A stretch of 64,000 nucleotides of DNA, taken from Hyphomicrobiales bacterium. GTDB lineage: Bacteria; Pseudomonadota; Alphaproteobacteria; Rhizobiales; Rhizobiaceae. The position numbers were made by a program, and so were the translations under genes. The stretch is from positions 186,001 through 250,000 of the forward strand of contig UBUL01000018.1 of the NCBI GenBank assembly GCA_900468625.1, written 5' to 3'. Below the pieces are notes generated by a model. That model was given only the letters and a program-made list of their open reading frames with translations. It was not told the origin of the DNA and searched no databases. This document shows, one piece after another, positions 18,381-27,958 of this stretch. Each line of letters begins with the position of its first letter. Within the stretch, counting starts at the first letter, position 1.

Positions 18381-19915
18381 TGGCCGTTTCCGGTGCCTGC
18401 GATCGCGTTGGCGAAATCCTCGGCCTCGAACGGCTCCAGATCGTCTACACCTTCGCCGACGCCGATAAAATAGACCGGCAGCTTGTGCTTGGCCGAGATG
18501 GCGACGAGAATGCCGCCGCGCGCCGTGCCGTCAAGCTTCGTCATGATCAGCCCGTTGACGCCTGCGACATTGCGGAAGATTTCCACCTGGTTCAAGGCAT
18601 TCTGGCCCGTGGTGGCATCGAGCGTCTGCAGCACGGTATGCGGCGCATCCGGATCGAGCTTGCCGAGCACGCGCACGATCTTCTCAAGCTCGGCCATCAG
18701 CTCCGCCTTGTTCTGCAGGCGGCCGGCCGTATCGATGATCAAAACGTCGCTCTTGTTCGCCTTGGCCTGCTGGAAAGCATCGAAGGCAAGGCCGGCAGCG
18801 TCCGCGCCGAGCTTCGTCCCGATGAACTCCGACTTGGTGCGCTCTGCCCAGATCTTCAACTGCTCGATGGCGGCGGCACGGAACGTATCGCCTGCGGCGA
18901 CCATGACCTTCAATCCGGCGCCGGAGAGCTTCGCCGCGAGCTTGCCGATCGTCGTCGTCTTTCCGGTGCCGTTGACGCCGACCACGAGGATGACATGGGG
19001 CTTGTGGCTGAGATCGAGCTGAAGAGGCTTTGCGACCGGCTTCAGTACCTTGGCGATTTCCTGCGCCATGATGCGGCCAACGTCCTCGCTGGTCACATCC
19101 TTGCCGTATCGCTCCGAGGCCAGCGTATCGGTGACGCGCATCGCCGTTTCGACGCCGAGGTCGGCTTGAATCAGCAGATCTTCCAGATCCTGCAGCGTCT
19201 GATCGTCAAGTTTGCGTTTGGTGAAAAGGGCCGCGATCTGCCCCGTCAGCTGCGACGAGGTGCGCGCGAGCCCGGCACGCAGGCGCTGGAACCAGGAGAG
19301 CTTCTGCCTCGGGGTTTCCGGAGCCGGTGCGGGCGCAGGAGCGGCGGTGGAGAAGCCCTTGGGAAGGATGGGGGCAGATGGGGTTTCGGTGGTTTCCGAG
19401 GCAGGTTCGGAGTCTTTCGACGAAGGTTCCGAGCTTGTCGAGGCTTCGTCACCCCCCTCTGTCCTGTCGGACATCTCCCCCACAGGGGGGGAGATCGGTT
19501 CGATGGGGTGCTCTTCCGAAACTACATTGGCTTTAGTATCGGCAGGTTGCTCCGGTTCGAGTGCCTGAAGGTCTTCATGCTGCTCCTGCAACCTGGATTC
19601 GAGGGAGCTCGGAGCCTCAGCGGCCTCAATCTCTTTCGCGCCGGAAGCATCTGCCTGGCTTTCAGCCTGCTGCTCTTGCTCAGCCGGCGCGGTATCCTCC
19701 AACCGATCTCCCCCCTTGTGGGGGAGATGTCCCGAAGGGACAGAGGGGGGTGGCGCGGGCTCGGCAAACTCGGAAGCCGGCAAAACATCTACGGCAGGCA
19801 CTTCCTGCTCGACCGCAGCCGCCTCAACCTTTCGAGGATCCTCTGCAGGCGCCTGCTCCTCAACCGGCTTTTCGCGGCCGAAAGTGAAGACTTTTTTGAT
19901 GAAACCGAGCGCCAT
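18377..19915 (-). CDS. ftsY: signal recognition particle receptor FtsY
   Basis: 512 residues from the ATG at 19915. An acidic, Pro/Ala-rich N-terminal A domain spans about 1-200; the SRP54_N four-helix bundle and GTPase follow, with G1 G-V-N-G-T-G-K-T-T (313-321), D-T-A-G-R (395-399) and T-K-L-D-G (459-463). It docks the SRP (ffh is at 25.4 kb) to the membrane. The A domain contains two in-frame insertions of a genomic palindromic repeat: residues about 55-72 ([18 protein letters not shown]) and 139-156 ([18 protein letters not shown]). The gene overlaps yciB and lies 20 bases after mtaB. Confidence 0.97.
   Translation of the reverse strand: MALGFIKKVFTFGREKPVEEQAPAEDPRKVEAAAVEQEVPAVDVLPASEFAEPAPPPSVPSGHLPHKGGDRLEDTAPAEQEQQAESQADASGAKEIEAAEAPSSLESRLQEQHEDLQALEPEQPADTKANVVSEEHPIEPISPPVGEMSDRTEGGDEASTSSEPSSKDSEPASETTETPSAPILPKGFSTAAPAPAPAPETPRQKLSWFQRLRAGLARTSSQLTGQIAALFTKRKLDDQTLQDLEDLLIQADLGVETAMRVTDTLASERYGKDVTSEDVGRIMAQEIAKVLKPVAKPLQLDLSHKPHVILVVGVNGTGKTTTIGKLAAKLSGAGLKVMVAAGDTFRAAAIEQLKIWAERTKSEFIGTKLGADAAGLAFDAFQQAKANKSDVLIIDTAGRLQNKAELMAELEKIVRVLGKLDPDAPHTVLQTLDATTGQNALNQVEIFRNVAGVNGLIMTKLDGTARGGILVAISAKHKLPVYFIGVGEGVDDLEPFEAEDFANAIAGTGNGQ
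19451..19498. repeat. family E palindromic repeat inside the ftsY reading frame (copy 1)
   Basis: ACCCCCCTCTGTCC, then GGACATCTCCCCCAC and GGGGGGGAGATCGG: a full unit of about 48 bases. It is read in frame by ftsY on the minus strand as residues about 139-156. Its orientation is opposite to the copy at 19700-19752. Confidence 0.85.
19700..19752. repeat. family E palindromic repeat inside the ftsY reading frame (copy 2)
   Basis: AACCGATCTCCCCCCTTGTG, GGGGAGATGTCCC, GAAGGGACAGAGGGGGGTGG: a complete unit, inverted relative to copy 1. Read in frame by ftsY as residues about 55-72. The same unit lies in non-coding DNA at 14326-14374 and 14461-14513. Confidence 0.85.
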
Positions 19916-19934
19916 GAAGTGTTCCGTTGAAACA

Positions 19935-21209
19935 TTAGGCCGCGTCGGCGGCCAGAAGTTGCATGTCGAGGTGCTTGCCATTGTGGCCAGTGATTGCGAC
20001 CTGCACAAGGTCGCGCGGGCGAAGGCCGGGGGCGGCGGCAAGCGTGAAGTTTTCCGTATGCGCCAGTCCGCCATTCTCCACAAGCAGCCATTGCCGCGTG
20101 CCGACCATCTTGTCTAGATGGGCTTGGTGCAATCTTTGTCCGACCTCGCGCAGGCGGGCGGCGCGTTCCTTGATCAGGCCGCGATCGAGCTGTGGCATGC
20201 GGGCGGCCGGCGTGCCAGGACGCGGGCTATAGGGAAAGACATGCAGGTGCGCGATGCCAGCCTCTTGCGCCAGACCAACGGCATTGGCAAACATCTCTTC
20301 CGTCTCCGTCGGAAAGCCGGCGATCATGTCGGCGCCGAAGCTCGTCTCCGGGCGCAGACGCCGCACATCCTCGATGAAGCCGATCGCGTCGGCGCGCGAG
20401 TGACGCCGCTTCATGCGCTTGAGAATCATGTCATCGCCATGCTGCAGCGAGAGATGCAGATGCGGCATGAAGCGCGGCTCGTCGGCGATAAGGTCCATCA
20501 GATGCCGATCGGCCTCGATGCTGTCGATCGATGACAGTCGCAGCCTTCGGATCTCCGGGATCTGCTTCAGCAGCGTCTTGGCAAGCAGGCCGAGCGTCGG
20601 CGCTCCCGGCAGATCGGCGCCATAGCTCGTGGCATCGACGCCGGTCAGCACGATCTCGCGATAGCCGCTCTCGACCAAGTTACGCGCCTGATCGACGACG
20701 GCGCCCATCGGCACGGAGCGCGAATTGCCGCGGCCATAGGGAATAATGCAGAAGGTGCAGCGATGGTCGCAGCCGTTCTGCACCTGAATGAAAGCGCGCA
20801 CATGGCCGTCGATATGGCGGATCATCTGCGGCGCGGTTGCCCGCACGCTCATGATGTCGTTGACGCGCAGCTTCTCTTCCGCCGAAACGCCAAAATCCGG
20901 CAGCGCTCGATAGGAGGCGCTCTTCAGCTTCTCCTCGTTGCCGAGCACGGCATCCACCTCAGTCATTTCGGCAAAGGTCTGCTTCTCGGTCTGCGCGGCG
21001 CAGCCTGTCACGATGATCCGCGCATGCGGATTGTCGCGGCGCGCGCGGCGGATCGCCTGGCGCGCCTGGCGCACGGCCTCGCCCGTCACGGCACAGGTAT
21101 TGACCAGAATGGCGTTGTTGAGCCCGGCCGCTTCCGCTTGCGACCTCATCACTTCGGATTCATAAGTATTGAGGCGACAGCCGAAGGTAATGACCTCGAC
21201 CCCGCTCAC
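19935..21209 (-). CDS. mtaB: tRNA (N6-threonylcarbamoyladenosine37-C2)-methylthiotransferase MtaB
   Basis: 424 residues starting at a GTG that overlaps the dapF stop (GTGA). The N-terminal UPF0004 domain has cluster-binding Cys11, Cys39 and Cys70; the radical-SAM motif C-D-H-R-C-T-F-C carries Cys147, Cys151 and Cys154; a C-terminal TRAM-like segment follows. It converts t6A37 to ms2t6A37 in ANN-decoding tRNAs using two 4Fe-4S clusters. The assignment over MiaB or RimO rests on the overall MtaB pattern (V-I-T-F-G-C-R-L-N) and is fairly secure. Confidence 0.94.
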   Translation of the reverse strand: MSGVEVITFGCRLNTYESEVMRSQAEAAGLNNAILVNTCAVTGEAVRQARQAIRRARRDNPHARIIVTGCAAQTEKQTFAEMTEVDAVLGNEEKLKSASYRALPDFGVSAEEKLRVNDIMSVRATAPQMIRHIDGHVRAFIQVQNGCDHRCTFCIIPYGRGNSRSVPMGAVVDQARNLVESGYREIVLTGVDATSYGADLPGAPTLGLLAKTLLKQIPEIRRLRLSSIDSIEADRHLMDLIADEPRFMPHLHLSLQHGDDMILKRMKRRHSRADAIGFIEDVRRLRPETSFGADMIAGFPTETEEMFANAVGLAQEAGIAHLHVFPYSPRPGTPAARMPQLDRGLIKERAARLREVGQRLHQAHLDKMVGTRQWLLVENGGLAHTENFTLAAAPGLRPRDLVQVAITGHNGKHLDMQLLAADAA

Positions 21210-22111
21210 CGCGCCTGAGCCCCCTGCTCTTCATCGCGCGAGAAGCTGCCCGTGACCGGATCGACCGTGCCGGACCATTCCCATTCGGCAGGCCCGGTCA
21301 TGACGACATGGTCGTTGCTTTCAAGCCATTCGATAGTGAGCTTGCCAGGCGCGGGCGCCGAGCCGACGTCGATCGTCACCTTGCGGCCGGTGCGGCCGGT
21401 GCGCGCAGCGCTGACGGCGGCAGCGCAGGCTGCCGAACCGCAGGCAAGCGTCAGGCCGGCGCCGCGCTCCCAGGTGCGGGTGCGCACGAGCGTCGGCGAA
21501 AGCACCTGCGCCAGCGTGATGTTGGCGCGCTCGGGAAACATCGGGTGGTTTTCGAGCAGCGGGCCGAAGCGATCGAGATCGAAGGACATCGGGTCCTTGT
21601 CCACCCAGAAGATCGCATGCGGATTGCCCATCGAGGCGACCGAGGGTGAATGCAGGATGGGATTGTCGATCGGCCCGATCTGCAGCTCGATGCGGCTGGT
21701 ATCGGCAAATTCCTCGGCAAGCGGGATCTTGTCCCAGGCAAAGACCGGCTTGCCCATATCGACCGAGATCGTGCCGTCCTCATGCTCCCTGGCATTCAGG
21801 ATGCCGGCAACGGTCTGGAAGGTGAACACTTTTTTGCCGGTTTCGGCCGCCAGCGCCTGCACGACGCAGCGCGTGCCGTTGCCGCAGGCCTGCGCCTTGG
21901 TGCCGTCGCAGTTCAGAATATCGATCCAGGCATCGGTGCCCTGAACCTTCGGGTCGTGAATCGCCATGATTTGGTCGAACTGGGTTGCCGGATCGGCATT
22001 GAGCGCAATGGCCGCCGCCGGCGTCACCGCATCCTTGCGGCCGCGCATGTCGATAACCAGGATCTTGTTGCCAAGCCCGTTCATCCTCGCGAATTCGACC
22101 GTATTGCCCAT
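21206..22111 (-). CDS. dapF: diaminopimelate epimerase
   Basis: 301 residues. The two catalytic cysteines are Cys76 in Q-A-C-G-N-G-T-R-C and Cys224 in L-A-C-G-S-A-A-C, in the two mirrored halves of the fold. It converts LL- to meso-diaminopimelate for lysine and peptidoglycan. It is the first gene of the minus-strand chain dapF-mtaB-ftsY-yciB-DUF2585; its stop overlaps the mtaB start. The C-terminus has an extra charged tail of about ten residues. Confidence 0.97.
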   Translation of the reverse strand: MGNTVEFARMNGLGNKILVIDMRGRKDAVTPAAAIALNADPATQFDQIMAIHDPKVQGTDAWIDILNCDGTKAQACGNGTRCVVQALAAETGKKVFTFQTVAGILNAREHEDGTISVDMGKPVFAWDKIPLAEEFADTSRIELQIGPIDNPILHSPSVASMGNPHAIFWVDKDPMSFDLDRFGPLLENHPMFPERANITLAQVLSPTLVRTRTWERGAGLTLACGSAACAAAVSAARTGRTGRKVTIDVGSAPAPGKLTIEWLESNDHVVMTGPAEWEWSGTVDPVTGSFSRDEEQGAQAR

Positions 22112-22386
22112 GATGCCATGTCCGTCCGTGTTTTCGAGCTGTATATGGCGGAATTGCGGGGGAATTACCAGTGGGACGTAACGGACGGCCGTTTTCAGGT
22201 TTCACCACGGCCTCCGCGCCCGCGCTCAACGATGGGGCAGTTGGCCCGTCCTTCAGTTGAATGTCTCGATATAATCTTATCGAGAAGTCTTGACGCAATC
22301 TATTTTGAGAAAAAATTATTCCCGATGTCGGATTACCGAAACCCCGCCCGTCCTAGGCTCGTCCACTCCGTCAAACCATAGGGATT

Positions 22387-22836
22387 ATGACCATGCCGAA
22401 TACTATACGTCTCCATCGCGTCCTGGCCACCAACCCGGAAAAGGTCTATCGCGCCTTCATCGAAGCGGATGCGCTAGCCAAGTGGCTGCCGCCGAATGGC
22501 TTTGCCTGCACCGTGCATCATCTGGAGCCCAGCGTCGGCGGCACGTTCAAGATGTCGTTCCGCAACTTCACGACCGGCGAGAAGCATTCCTTCGGCGGCG
22601 ATTTCCGTGAGCTGATCCCGGGCGAGCTAGTGCGCTACACCGACAGGTTCGACGACCCGAACCTGCCGGGCGAAATGGAAGTGACCGTCACGTTGAAGAA
22701 GGTCCTCGTCGGAACCGAGGTCAACATCACCCAGGCGGGTGTACCCGATGTCATTCCGCCTGAAGCTTGTTATCTCGGCTGGCAGGAATCGCTGATCAAT
22801 CTGGCGAAACTCGTCGAGCCGGAGATCAAGCAGTAA
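22387..22836 (+). CDS. SRPBCC (AHSA1-like) family protein
   Basis: 149 residues. The N-terminal R-V-L-A-T-N-P-E-K-V-Y-R-A-F-I-E-A-D-A-L-A-K-W motif, G-G-T-F-K-M-S-F, and the C-terminal G-W-Q-E-S-L-I-N-L are the AHSA1 (activator of Hsp90 homologue) helix-grip pattern. Such proteins bind hydrophobic ligands; the ligand is unknown. It is divergent from dapF (275-base shared control region) and followed by family D repeats. Confidence 0.85.
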   Translation: MTMPNTIRLHRVLATNPEKVYRAFIEADALAKWLPPNGFACTVHHLEPSVGGTFKMSFRNFTTGEKHSFGGDFRELIPGELVRYTDRFDDPNLPGEMEVTVTLKKVLVGTEVNITQAGVPDVIPPEACYLGWQESLINLAKLVEPEIKQ

Positions 22837-22844
22837 GATATAAT

Positions 22845-22893
22845 CCCTTCTCCCCTCGGGGAGAAGGTGGCCCGAAGGGTCGGATGAGGGGGA
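22845..22893. repeat. family D palindromic repeat, forward copy
   Basis: CCCTTCTCCCCTCGGGGAGA core, then GGCCCGAAGGGTC and GGATGAGGGGG. It begins just after the SRPBCC stop and may serve as its terminator. Confidence 0.8.
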
Positions 22894-22935
22894 TTGGCGG
22901 ATTTGAATTCGTGGATTTTCGTGCTTTTGGCAAGC

Positions 22936-22982
22936 ACCCCCTCATCCGCCTGACGGCACCTCCTCCCCTCGGGGAGAAGGAA
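22936..22982. repeat. family D palindromic repeat, inverted copy
   Basis: CCCCCTCATCCG followed by CCTCCTCCCCTCGGGGAGA. It forms an inverted pair with the copy at 22845-22893, between two convergent genes. Confidence 0.8.
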
Positions 22983-23004
22983 CTTTCGGCCCAAGCGCCA
23001 ACGC

Positions 23005-24021
23005 TCACACGACAGGCACATCAAAAACTTCACCTGCCCTGAGCGGGCGAAACCGATCCGGCTCCACGCCGTGCACCTTCAGCGCAACATCCAGCGCCTG
23101 AACGGGCGCATCGATGCCCTCGTCCGTCAGCTGGAAGGTCGCGAAGTGATGGCCGGCGACATAGGCGGCATTGCAGAGCTTCATGCCCTTCACCGCCTCT
23201 TCCGGATTTTGGTGCTGGCCCTTCATGAACCAGCGCGGTTCATAGGCGCCGAAGGGCAGGATCGCGAGGCGGAAGCCGCCATGCTTTTGCTGGGCGTCCT
23301 CATAATTGATGCCATCGTGAAAGCCGGTATCGCCGACATGGTAGATCTTGCCCGATGGCGTGTTGAGCACGAAAGCGGCCCAGAGCGCCATGCGCCGGTC
23401 GCCCATGCCACGCGCCGACCAATGATGGCAGGGCTCGGTATCGATCGTCACTCCGCCTCGGAACTCAACACGATCGCCCCAGTCGACAACGGTGATGTCC
23501 GCATCGGGAACGGCGCGGCGAATGATCGTGTCGTTGCCGAGCGGTGTCACGATTTTCGGACGATGCGCCTGCTGCAGGCGGGCAAGCGTGGCGAGATCGA
23601 GATGATCGTAGTGATTGTGCGTCACCAGCACGAGGCCGATATGCGGCAGGTCCTCGAAGCGGATGCCGGGCGGCACAACGCGCTTCGGCCCGACGGAACG
23701 GAAGGGGCTGACCCGCTCCGACCAGACGGGATCGGTCAGGATATTCAGCCCGGCAATCTGAACCAGCATCGACGCATGCCCCACCATGGTCAACCGCATC
23801 TGATTGCCGAATACATGCCGGTCCGGCTTGACCGGCGGAAAGGTGCTGATGACGGGATTGGGCCAGCGTACCCTCCCGCCGCCAAGCTGCCAGCGCAGAA
23901 GATCAAGTGGTCCGCCAGGCTCGACGCCGCCGGGATTGAAGAAGCGCCGACCATCGAAATGATCGGAAACCGGACCCTGATAATAGGGATTTTTCTTGGC
24001 CGAGCCGGATGTGGTGGTCAT
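23005..24021 (-). CDS. MBL-fold metallo-hydrolase (NAPE-PLD-like / UlaG-like)
   Basis: 338 residues from the ATG at 24021, which overlaps the stop of the upstream gene (ATGA). Metal-binding motif T-H-N-H-Y-D-H-L-D (about residues 134-142), a further H in C-H-H-W-S-A-R, Asp in G-D-T-G-F, and a C-terminal G-H-H-F-A-T-F. The R-x-T-x-V-G-H-A-S-x-L-V-Q lead-in and W-S-A-R-G block match the NAPE-phospholipase D-like group. It has no signal peptide. It is translationally coupled to an unrecognised gene. Confidence 0.87.
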   Translation of the reverse strand: MTTTSGSAKKNPYYQGPVSDHFDGRRFFNPGGVEPGGPLDLLRWQLGGGRVRWPNPVISTFPPVKPDRHVFGNQMRLTMVGHASMLVQIAGLNILTDPVWSERVSPFRSVGPKRVVPPGIRFEDLPHIGLVLVTHNHYDHLDLATLARLQQAHRPKIVTPLGNDTIIRRAVPDADITVVDWGDRVEFRGGVTIDTEPCHHWSARGMGDRRMALWAAFVLNTPSGKIYHVGDTGFHDGINYEDAQQKHGGFRLAILPFGAYEPRWFMKGQHQNPEEAVKGMKLCNAAYVAGHHFATFQLTDEGIDAPVQALDVALKVHGVEPDRFRPLRAGEVFDVPVV

Positions 24022-25004
24022 GCCCTGTCCGCCCCTTCCACATCGGGCGCCTCGCCTGCCGGCAAGCCGAATTTGGCGAACCATTCCTCGGCCTGTTGCT
24101 TCGTCAACGTCCCTTCAAGCACGACATTCGCCGGCATGGCAAAGAGCTGCGGCGTGAAAAAGGTCGTATCCCACAGCGCCGCGGCTTCAACCGGAGGCGA
24201 AAGCAGGATGATCTGCCGGCCATCGATGCGGGAAATCGTCTCGACGGATGCCTCGCCGGAAATCTCGACAAGACCCGGCTCCGGCTGCACCGTCTGATAG
24301 CGCCACCACGGCTCATCATTGCCCTCTTCGGCCACGGTTACACAGCGCGCCATGTCGACGATGAACCGATTGGGCGCACGGCCGCCGGGCAGTCTCTCGC
24401 CGAAGGCCGCCTGGATCAGCGTGAACAGATGGAAGCAGTTGACGATATTCTCGTAGCGCAGGCGAAAGCCCTGCCGACTCGGCAGGTGCAGCACCAGCAG
24501 ATCGTCACTGCAGCTCAGGAGTACCTGGCGGACCCAGGCCGCACCCGGCGTATAATCCTGCAATTCCGCAAGCTGCGTCATCAGCGCTTTGTTGCCTGCA
24601 GCGAGTGCGCGCTCCTGCGGCATGCCGGAAAGATGCGAAACCGCCGATTGGCTAAGCAGCTGAAAAGCATCCAGCAGCTGCCTTTGCCGCGAGCTCAGCT
24701 CCTTGCGGCCGGCAAAGCCGCGATGGATCTGCGGCAGCCACGCCAGATAGAGCTCCCACACGGCCGGACCGCTGCGCTCCACCGCGCCCCCCTTTTCGAC
24801 GATGGTCCCCAGCATGTTCGCAAGAACGGCGGCTCCAGGTGGTGGCAGGCGGCTGAGCTCGCGCGCCGCCCGCCCGGCGATCTTCGGCTGGGCCTTGGCG
24901 CTCGCATAGAAGGCCTGCGCCGCCGCGTTGAAACGGGTATCGACCCGGCCGCCGGTGTAAGTGCGACAGGCAGCAAGAAGATCGGTCAGGGCTGCATCAT
25001 TCAT
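24018..25004 (-). CDS. uncharacterised protein coupled to the MBL-fold hydrolase
   Basis: 328 residues from the ATG at 25004. I do not recognise the family. There is no signal peptide or membrane helix; the first two thirds are predicted helical and rich in Ala, Arg and Leu, with a segment R-L-R-Y-E-N-I-V-N-C-F-H-L-F-T-L-I-Q near residues 175-195, and the last third looks mixed strand/helix (R-I-D-G-R-Q-I-I-L-L-S-P-P-V). Its stop overlaps the MBL gene start, so the two products are probably made together. Divergent from ffh. Confidence 0.75.
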   Translation of the reverse strand: MNDAALTDLLAACRTYTGGRVDTRFNAAAQAFYASAKAQPKIAGRAARELSRLPPPGAAVLANMLGTIVEKGGAVERSGPAVWELYLAWLPQIHRGFAGRKELSSRQRQLLDAFQLLSQSAVSHLSGMPQERALAAGNKALMTQLAELQDYTPGAAWVRQVLLSCSDDLLVLHLPSRQGFRLRYENIVNCFHLFTLIQAAFGERLPGGRAPNRFIVDMARCVTVAEEGNDEPWWRYQTVQPEPGLVEISGEASVETISRIDGRQIILLSPPVEAAALWDTTFFTPQLFAMPANVVLEGTLTKQQAEEWFAKFGLPAGEAPDVEGADRA

Positions 25005-25240
25005 TCGGAACGGTCTCGGGGAATCACTTGATGACGGGGATCGATACAACAATTAAAAGACGGCGGTGCGGTCAAATCGACATCGATATGGGAATGTCTT
25101 CCGTGCATTTCATGCATTTCGGCCGCATTGGGTTGACTTTCCCGGTCTTTTCCTGTTTATCGCCCGCAATCTGCGACGAGCACAAGCCTCCGAGCCACCG
25201 ACCGGGACCCATCAAGGTATAAAGAGATCCCGGAGGTCAA

Positions 25241-25275
25241 CACCCGACAGCGCGATGCGCCCTCGGGTGCTTTTT
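25241..25275 (+). terminator. terminator-like hairpin in the ffh leader
   Basis: CACCCGA (25241-25247) and TCGGGTG (25263-25269) arms followed by CTTTTTGG. It lies about 105 bases before the ffh start and downstream of the probable promoter, so it may act as an attenuator of ffh. An upstream TTGACT at about 25133 could be the -35 element. Confidence 0.45.
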
Positions 25276-25378
25276 GGCTTTGCGTCTTGTTTTCGTCATG
25301 GAAAAACACGACGTTTTCGGGCGAGGAACCGCGCACAGGCGCAAATCCAAATCCCAGGCGATCGATAAGGAAGAACCG

Positions 25379-26968
25379 ATGTTTGAAAACCTCCAGGACC
25401 GTCTTGGTTCCATTCTGAATGGACTGACAGGCCGCGGCGCGCTTTCGGAAGCCGATGTTTCCGCAGCACTGCGCGAGGTTCGCCGCGCGCTGCTCGAAGC
25501 CGACGTGGCGCTGGATGTCGTTCGCTCCTTTACCGATCGCGTCCGCGAAAAGGCTGTCGGCGCCGAAATCCTGAAGTCGATCAAGCCCGGCCAGATGGTC
25601 GTCAAGATCGTCCATGACGAGCTCATCGAAATGCTCGGCGGCGAAGGCGTGGGCATCGATCTCAATGCGCCTGCCCCGGTCGTCGTCATGATGGTCGGTC
25701 TGCAGGGCTCGGGTAAGACCACCACCACGGCGAAGATCGCCAACCGCCTGACGAGCCGCGACCGCAAGAAGGTCCTGATGGCCTCACTCGACACGCGCCG
25801 TCCGGCCGCGCAGGAGCAGCTGCGCCAGCTCGGCGTGCAGACGGGCATCGACACGCTTCCGGTCATATCCGGCCAGTCGCCGACCGATATTGCCGCACGC
25901 GCCGTACAGGCCGCCAAGCTCGGTGGCCATGACGTCGTCATCCTCGACACCGCCGGCCGTACGCATATCGACGAGCCGCTCATGGTCGAGATGGCGGATA
26001 TCAAGAAAAAATCCAACCCGCACGAAATCCTGCTCGTCGCCGACAGCTTGACCGGTCAGGACGCCGTCAACCTCGCCCGCAATTTCGACGAGCGCGTAGG
26101 GATCACCGGCCTCGTGCTGACCCGTATGGACGGCGACGGCCGCGGCGGTGCCGCTCTTTCGATGCGCGCAGTCACCGGCAAGCCGATCAAGCTGATCGGT
26201 GTCGGCGAAAAGATGGGCGAGCTGGAAGAATTCCATCCCCGCCGTATCGCCGACCGTATCCTCGGCATGGGCGACATCGTCTCGCTCGTCGAAAAGGCCG
26301 CAGAGAATATCGATGCCGAGAAGGCAGCCGCCATGGCTGCCAAGATGGCCAAGGGCAAGTTCGACCTCAACGATCTTGCCGACCAGCTCGGCCAGATGCA
26401 GAAGATGGGCGGCATGGGCGGCATCATGGGCCTGATGCCCGGCATGTCCGGCATGAAGGACAAGATGGCTGCCGCCGGCCTCGACGACCGTCTGTTCAAG
26501 CGCCAGCTCGCCATCATCTCCTCGATGACCAAGGCCGAGCGCGCCAATCCGGATCTCCTCAAGCATTCCCGCAAGAAGCGCATCGCCGCCGGCTCCGGCA
26601 CCGACGCCTCCGACATCAACAAGCTTCTGAAGATGCACCGCCAGATGGCGGACATGATGAAGATGATGGGCGGCAAGGGCAAAGGCGGCATGATGAAACA
26701 GCTGATGGGCGGCCTCGCCGGCAAAATGGGCCTCGGCGGCGGCATGGGTGGAATGGGCGGCATGCCCGACCTGTCGAACATGGACCCCAAGCAGCTCGAA
26801 GCCCTGCAGAAGCAGGCCGAAGCCGCCGGCCTCGGCCGTCCCGGCGGCTTGCCGGGTGGTTTACCAGGCCTGGGCGGCGGCGGCGGTTTGCCGGGTCTCG
26901 GCGGCGCCAAGCTGCCCGGCCTCGGCGGTGGTTTCCCGGGGCTTCCCGGTTTGCCGAAGAAGAAGTGA
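25379..26968 (+). CDS. ffh: signal recognition particle protein Ffh (SRP54)
   Basis: 529 residues from the ATG at 25379 with AAGGAAG upstream. N domain to about 90; GTPase G1 G-L-Q-G-S-G-K-T-T (107-115), D-T-A-G-R, T-R-M-D-G-D; then the Met-rich M domain that binds signal peptides and SRP RNA. The C-terminal 80 residues are an unusually Gly/Leu/Pro-rich tail with repeated L-P-G-L-G-G type units, ending in K-K-K. It works with FtsY (18.4-19.9 kb). I found no SRP RNA gene nearby. Confidence 0.97.
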   Translation: MFENLQDRLGSILNGLTGRGALSEADVSAALREVRRALLEADVALDVVRSFTDRVREKAVGAEILKSIKPGQMVVKIVHDELIEMLGGEGVGIDLNAPAPVVVMMVGLQGSGKTTTTAKIANRLTSRDRKKVLMASLDTRRPAAQEQLRQLGVQTGIDTLPVISGQSPTDIAARAVQAAKLGGHDVVILDTAGRTHIDEPLMVEMADIKKKSNPHEILLVADSLTGQDAVNLARNFDERVGITGLVLTRMDGDGRGGAALSMRAVTGKPIKLIGVGEKMGELEEFHPRRIADRILGMGDIVSLVEKAAENIDAEKAAAMAAKMAKGKFDLNDLADQLGQMQKMGGMGGIMGLMPGMSGMKDKMAAAGLDDRLFKRQLAIISSMTKAERANPDLLKHSRKKRIAAGSGTDASDINKLLKMHRQMADMMKMMGGKGKGGMMKQLMGGLAGKMGLGGGMGGMGGMPDLSNMDPKQLEALQKQAEAAGLGRPGGLPGGLPGLGGGGGLPGLGGAKLPGLGGGFPGLPGLPKKK

Positions 26969-26985
26969 AAGGGATCGTTGACCCC

Positions 26986-27288
26986 ATGATTGATCCAGAC
27001 GTCAAGGCCCAACTGGGCAACTACCGCCAGTCGATCGACAATATCGATGCCGCACTGGTGCATATGCTGGCCGAACGCTTCCGATGCACGAAGGAAGTGG
27101 GCGTGCTGAAAGCCAAGTACGACCTGCCGCCGGCCGACCCGGCGCGCGAAGAATTTCAGATCGAGCGCCTGCGCCGCCTGGCAAAGGACGCCAATCTGGA
27201 CCCGGATTTCGCCGAGAAGTTCCTGAACTTCGTCATCAAGGAAGTCATCCGGCATCATGAACAGATCGCTGCCGATTTCAAAGGGTAA
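26986..27288 (+). CDS. chorismate mutase (AroQ class)
   Basis: 100 residues from the ATG at 26986; a GTG at 26965 overlapping the ffh stop would add seven residues. The all-helical AroQ pattern is present: [21 protein letters not shown]-x-V-G-x-L-K, and [13 protein letters not shown] with the active-site Arg and Lys residues. It converts chorismate to prephenate for phenylalanine and tyrosine. It lies between ffh and rpsP, as commonly in rhizobia. Confidence 0.92.
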   Translation: MIDPDVKAQLGNYRQSIDNIDAALVHMLAERFRCTKEVGVLKAKYDLPPADPAREEFQIERLRRLAKDANLDPDFAEKFLNFVIKEVIRHHEQIAADFKG

Positions 27289-27416
27289 CCCCCTGGCCGC
27301 ATGATCCCGAAAGACGCAAGAACGTTTTCAACCGGGATTATGCAGCAAGAAAAAAGCAGTGCGACGTAACCATACCGCACAACGAAGCGGTCAAGAAAAG
27401 CCAAAGGAGAATTAAC

Positions 27417-27776
27417 ATGGCACTGAAAATTCGTCTCGCCCGCGGTGGCTCCAAGAAGCGCCCGTACTATCACGTTGTCGTAGCCGACGCCCGCTCGCCG
27501 CGCGACGGCCGTTTCCTGGAGACCCTCGGCTCCTGGAACCCGATGCTTGCCAAGGACGACGCCAAGCGCGTTGAACTCAAGGCCGAGCGCATCAAGCACT
27601 GGCTCGACCATGGCGCACAGCCGACCGACCGCGTTCTGCGCTTCCTCAACGAAGCCGGCATCGCAACGCGCGAAGCCAAGAACAACCCGGAAAAGGCAAA
27701 GCCGGGCAAGAAGGCTCAGGAGCGCGCTGCCGAAAAGGCACAGAAGGCCGCTGACGCCGCCGCCGCTGCCGAGTAA
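27417..27776 (+). CDS. rpsP: 30S ribosomal protein S16
   Basis: 119 residues. The core is complete ([22 protein letters not shown]-x-L-E-x-L-G-x-W-N-P) with a Lys/Ala-rich C-terminal extension of about 35 residues, usual in alphaproteobacteria. AAAGGAG precedes the start. A strong terminator follows, so rpsP may be uncoupled from rimM. Confidence 0.98.
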   Translation: MALKIRLARGGSKKRPYYHVVVADARSPRDGRFLETLGSWNPMLAKDDAKRVELKAERIKHWLDHGAQPTDRVLRFLNEAGIATREAKNNPEKAKPGKKAQERAAEKAQKAADAAAAAE

Positions 27777-27798
27777 TCGGACCTTGCATTGATTGAAA

Positions 27799-27831
27799 AC
27801 GGGTGGCATGGCGACATGCCGCCCGTTTTTT
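27799..27831 (+). terminator. rho-independent terminator after rpsP
   Basis: ACGGGTGGCATG-GCGA-CATGCCGCCCGT stem with a near-perfect 12-bp pairing followed by TTTTTT, 22 bases after the rpsP stop. Confidence 0.93.
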
Positions 27832-27879
27832 GTTTCCCATCGGCTGACGTTCAGCCTATGAGAGAACGCTACTGCGGCG

Positions 27880-27958
27880 CCGCGCGTCACATGTGACGCG
27901 CAAAGGTCGTTTTAGCATTTTGGATCTGCTGCATAATTCCAGCAATCGGCGAAGAAAC
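27880..27958. repeat. family C intergenic repeat directly upstream of rimM
   Basis: GCGCGTCACATGTGACGCGC is a perfect 20-base palindrome (27883-27902), followed by AAAGGTCG and GGATCTGCTGCATAATTCC. The GTGAC-CGCAAAGGTCG and GGATC-GCTGCATAATT blocks recur at 57776-57825. It ends close to the rimM start and so forms part of the rimM leader. Confidence 0.7.

Noticed and set aside
18188..19930. A 580-codon frame on the plus strand opposite ftsY and the end of yciB
   Set aside because: Antisense to two well-supported genes; no recognisable family.
25005..25378. Search for an SRP RNA (4.5S/6S-like) gene in the ffh leader
   Set aside because: No GGAAGCAGC-type SRP domain sequence is present; only a short terminator-like hairpin.
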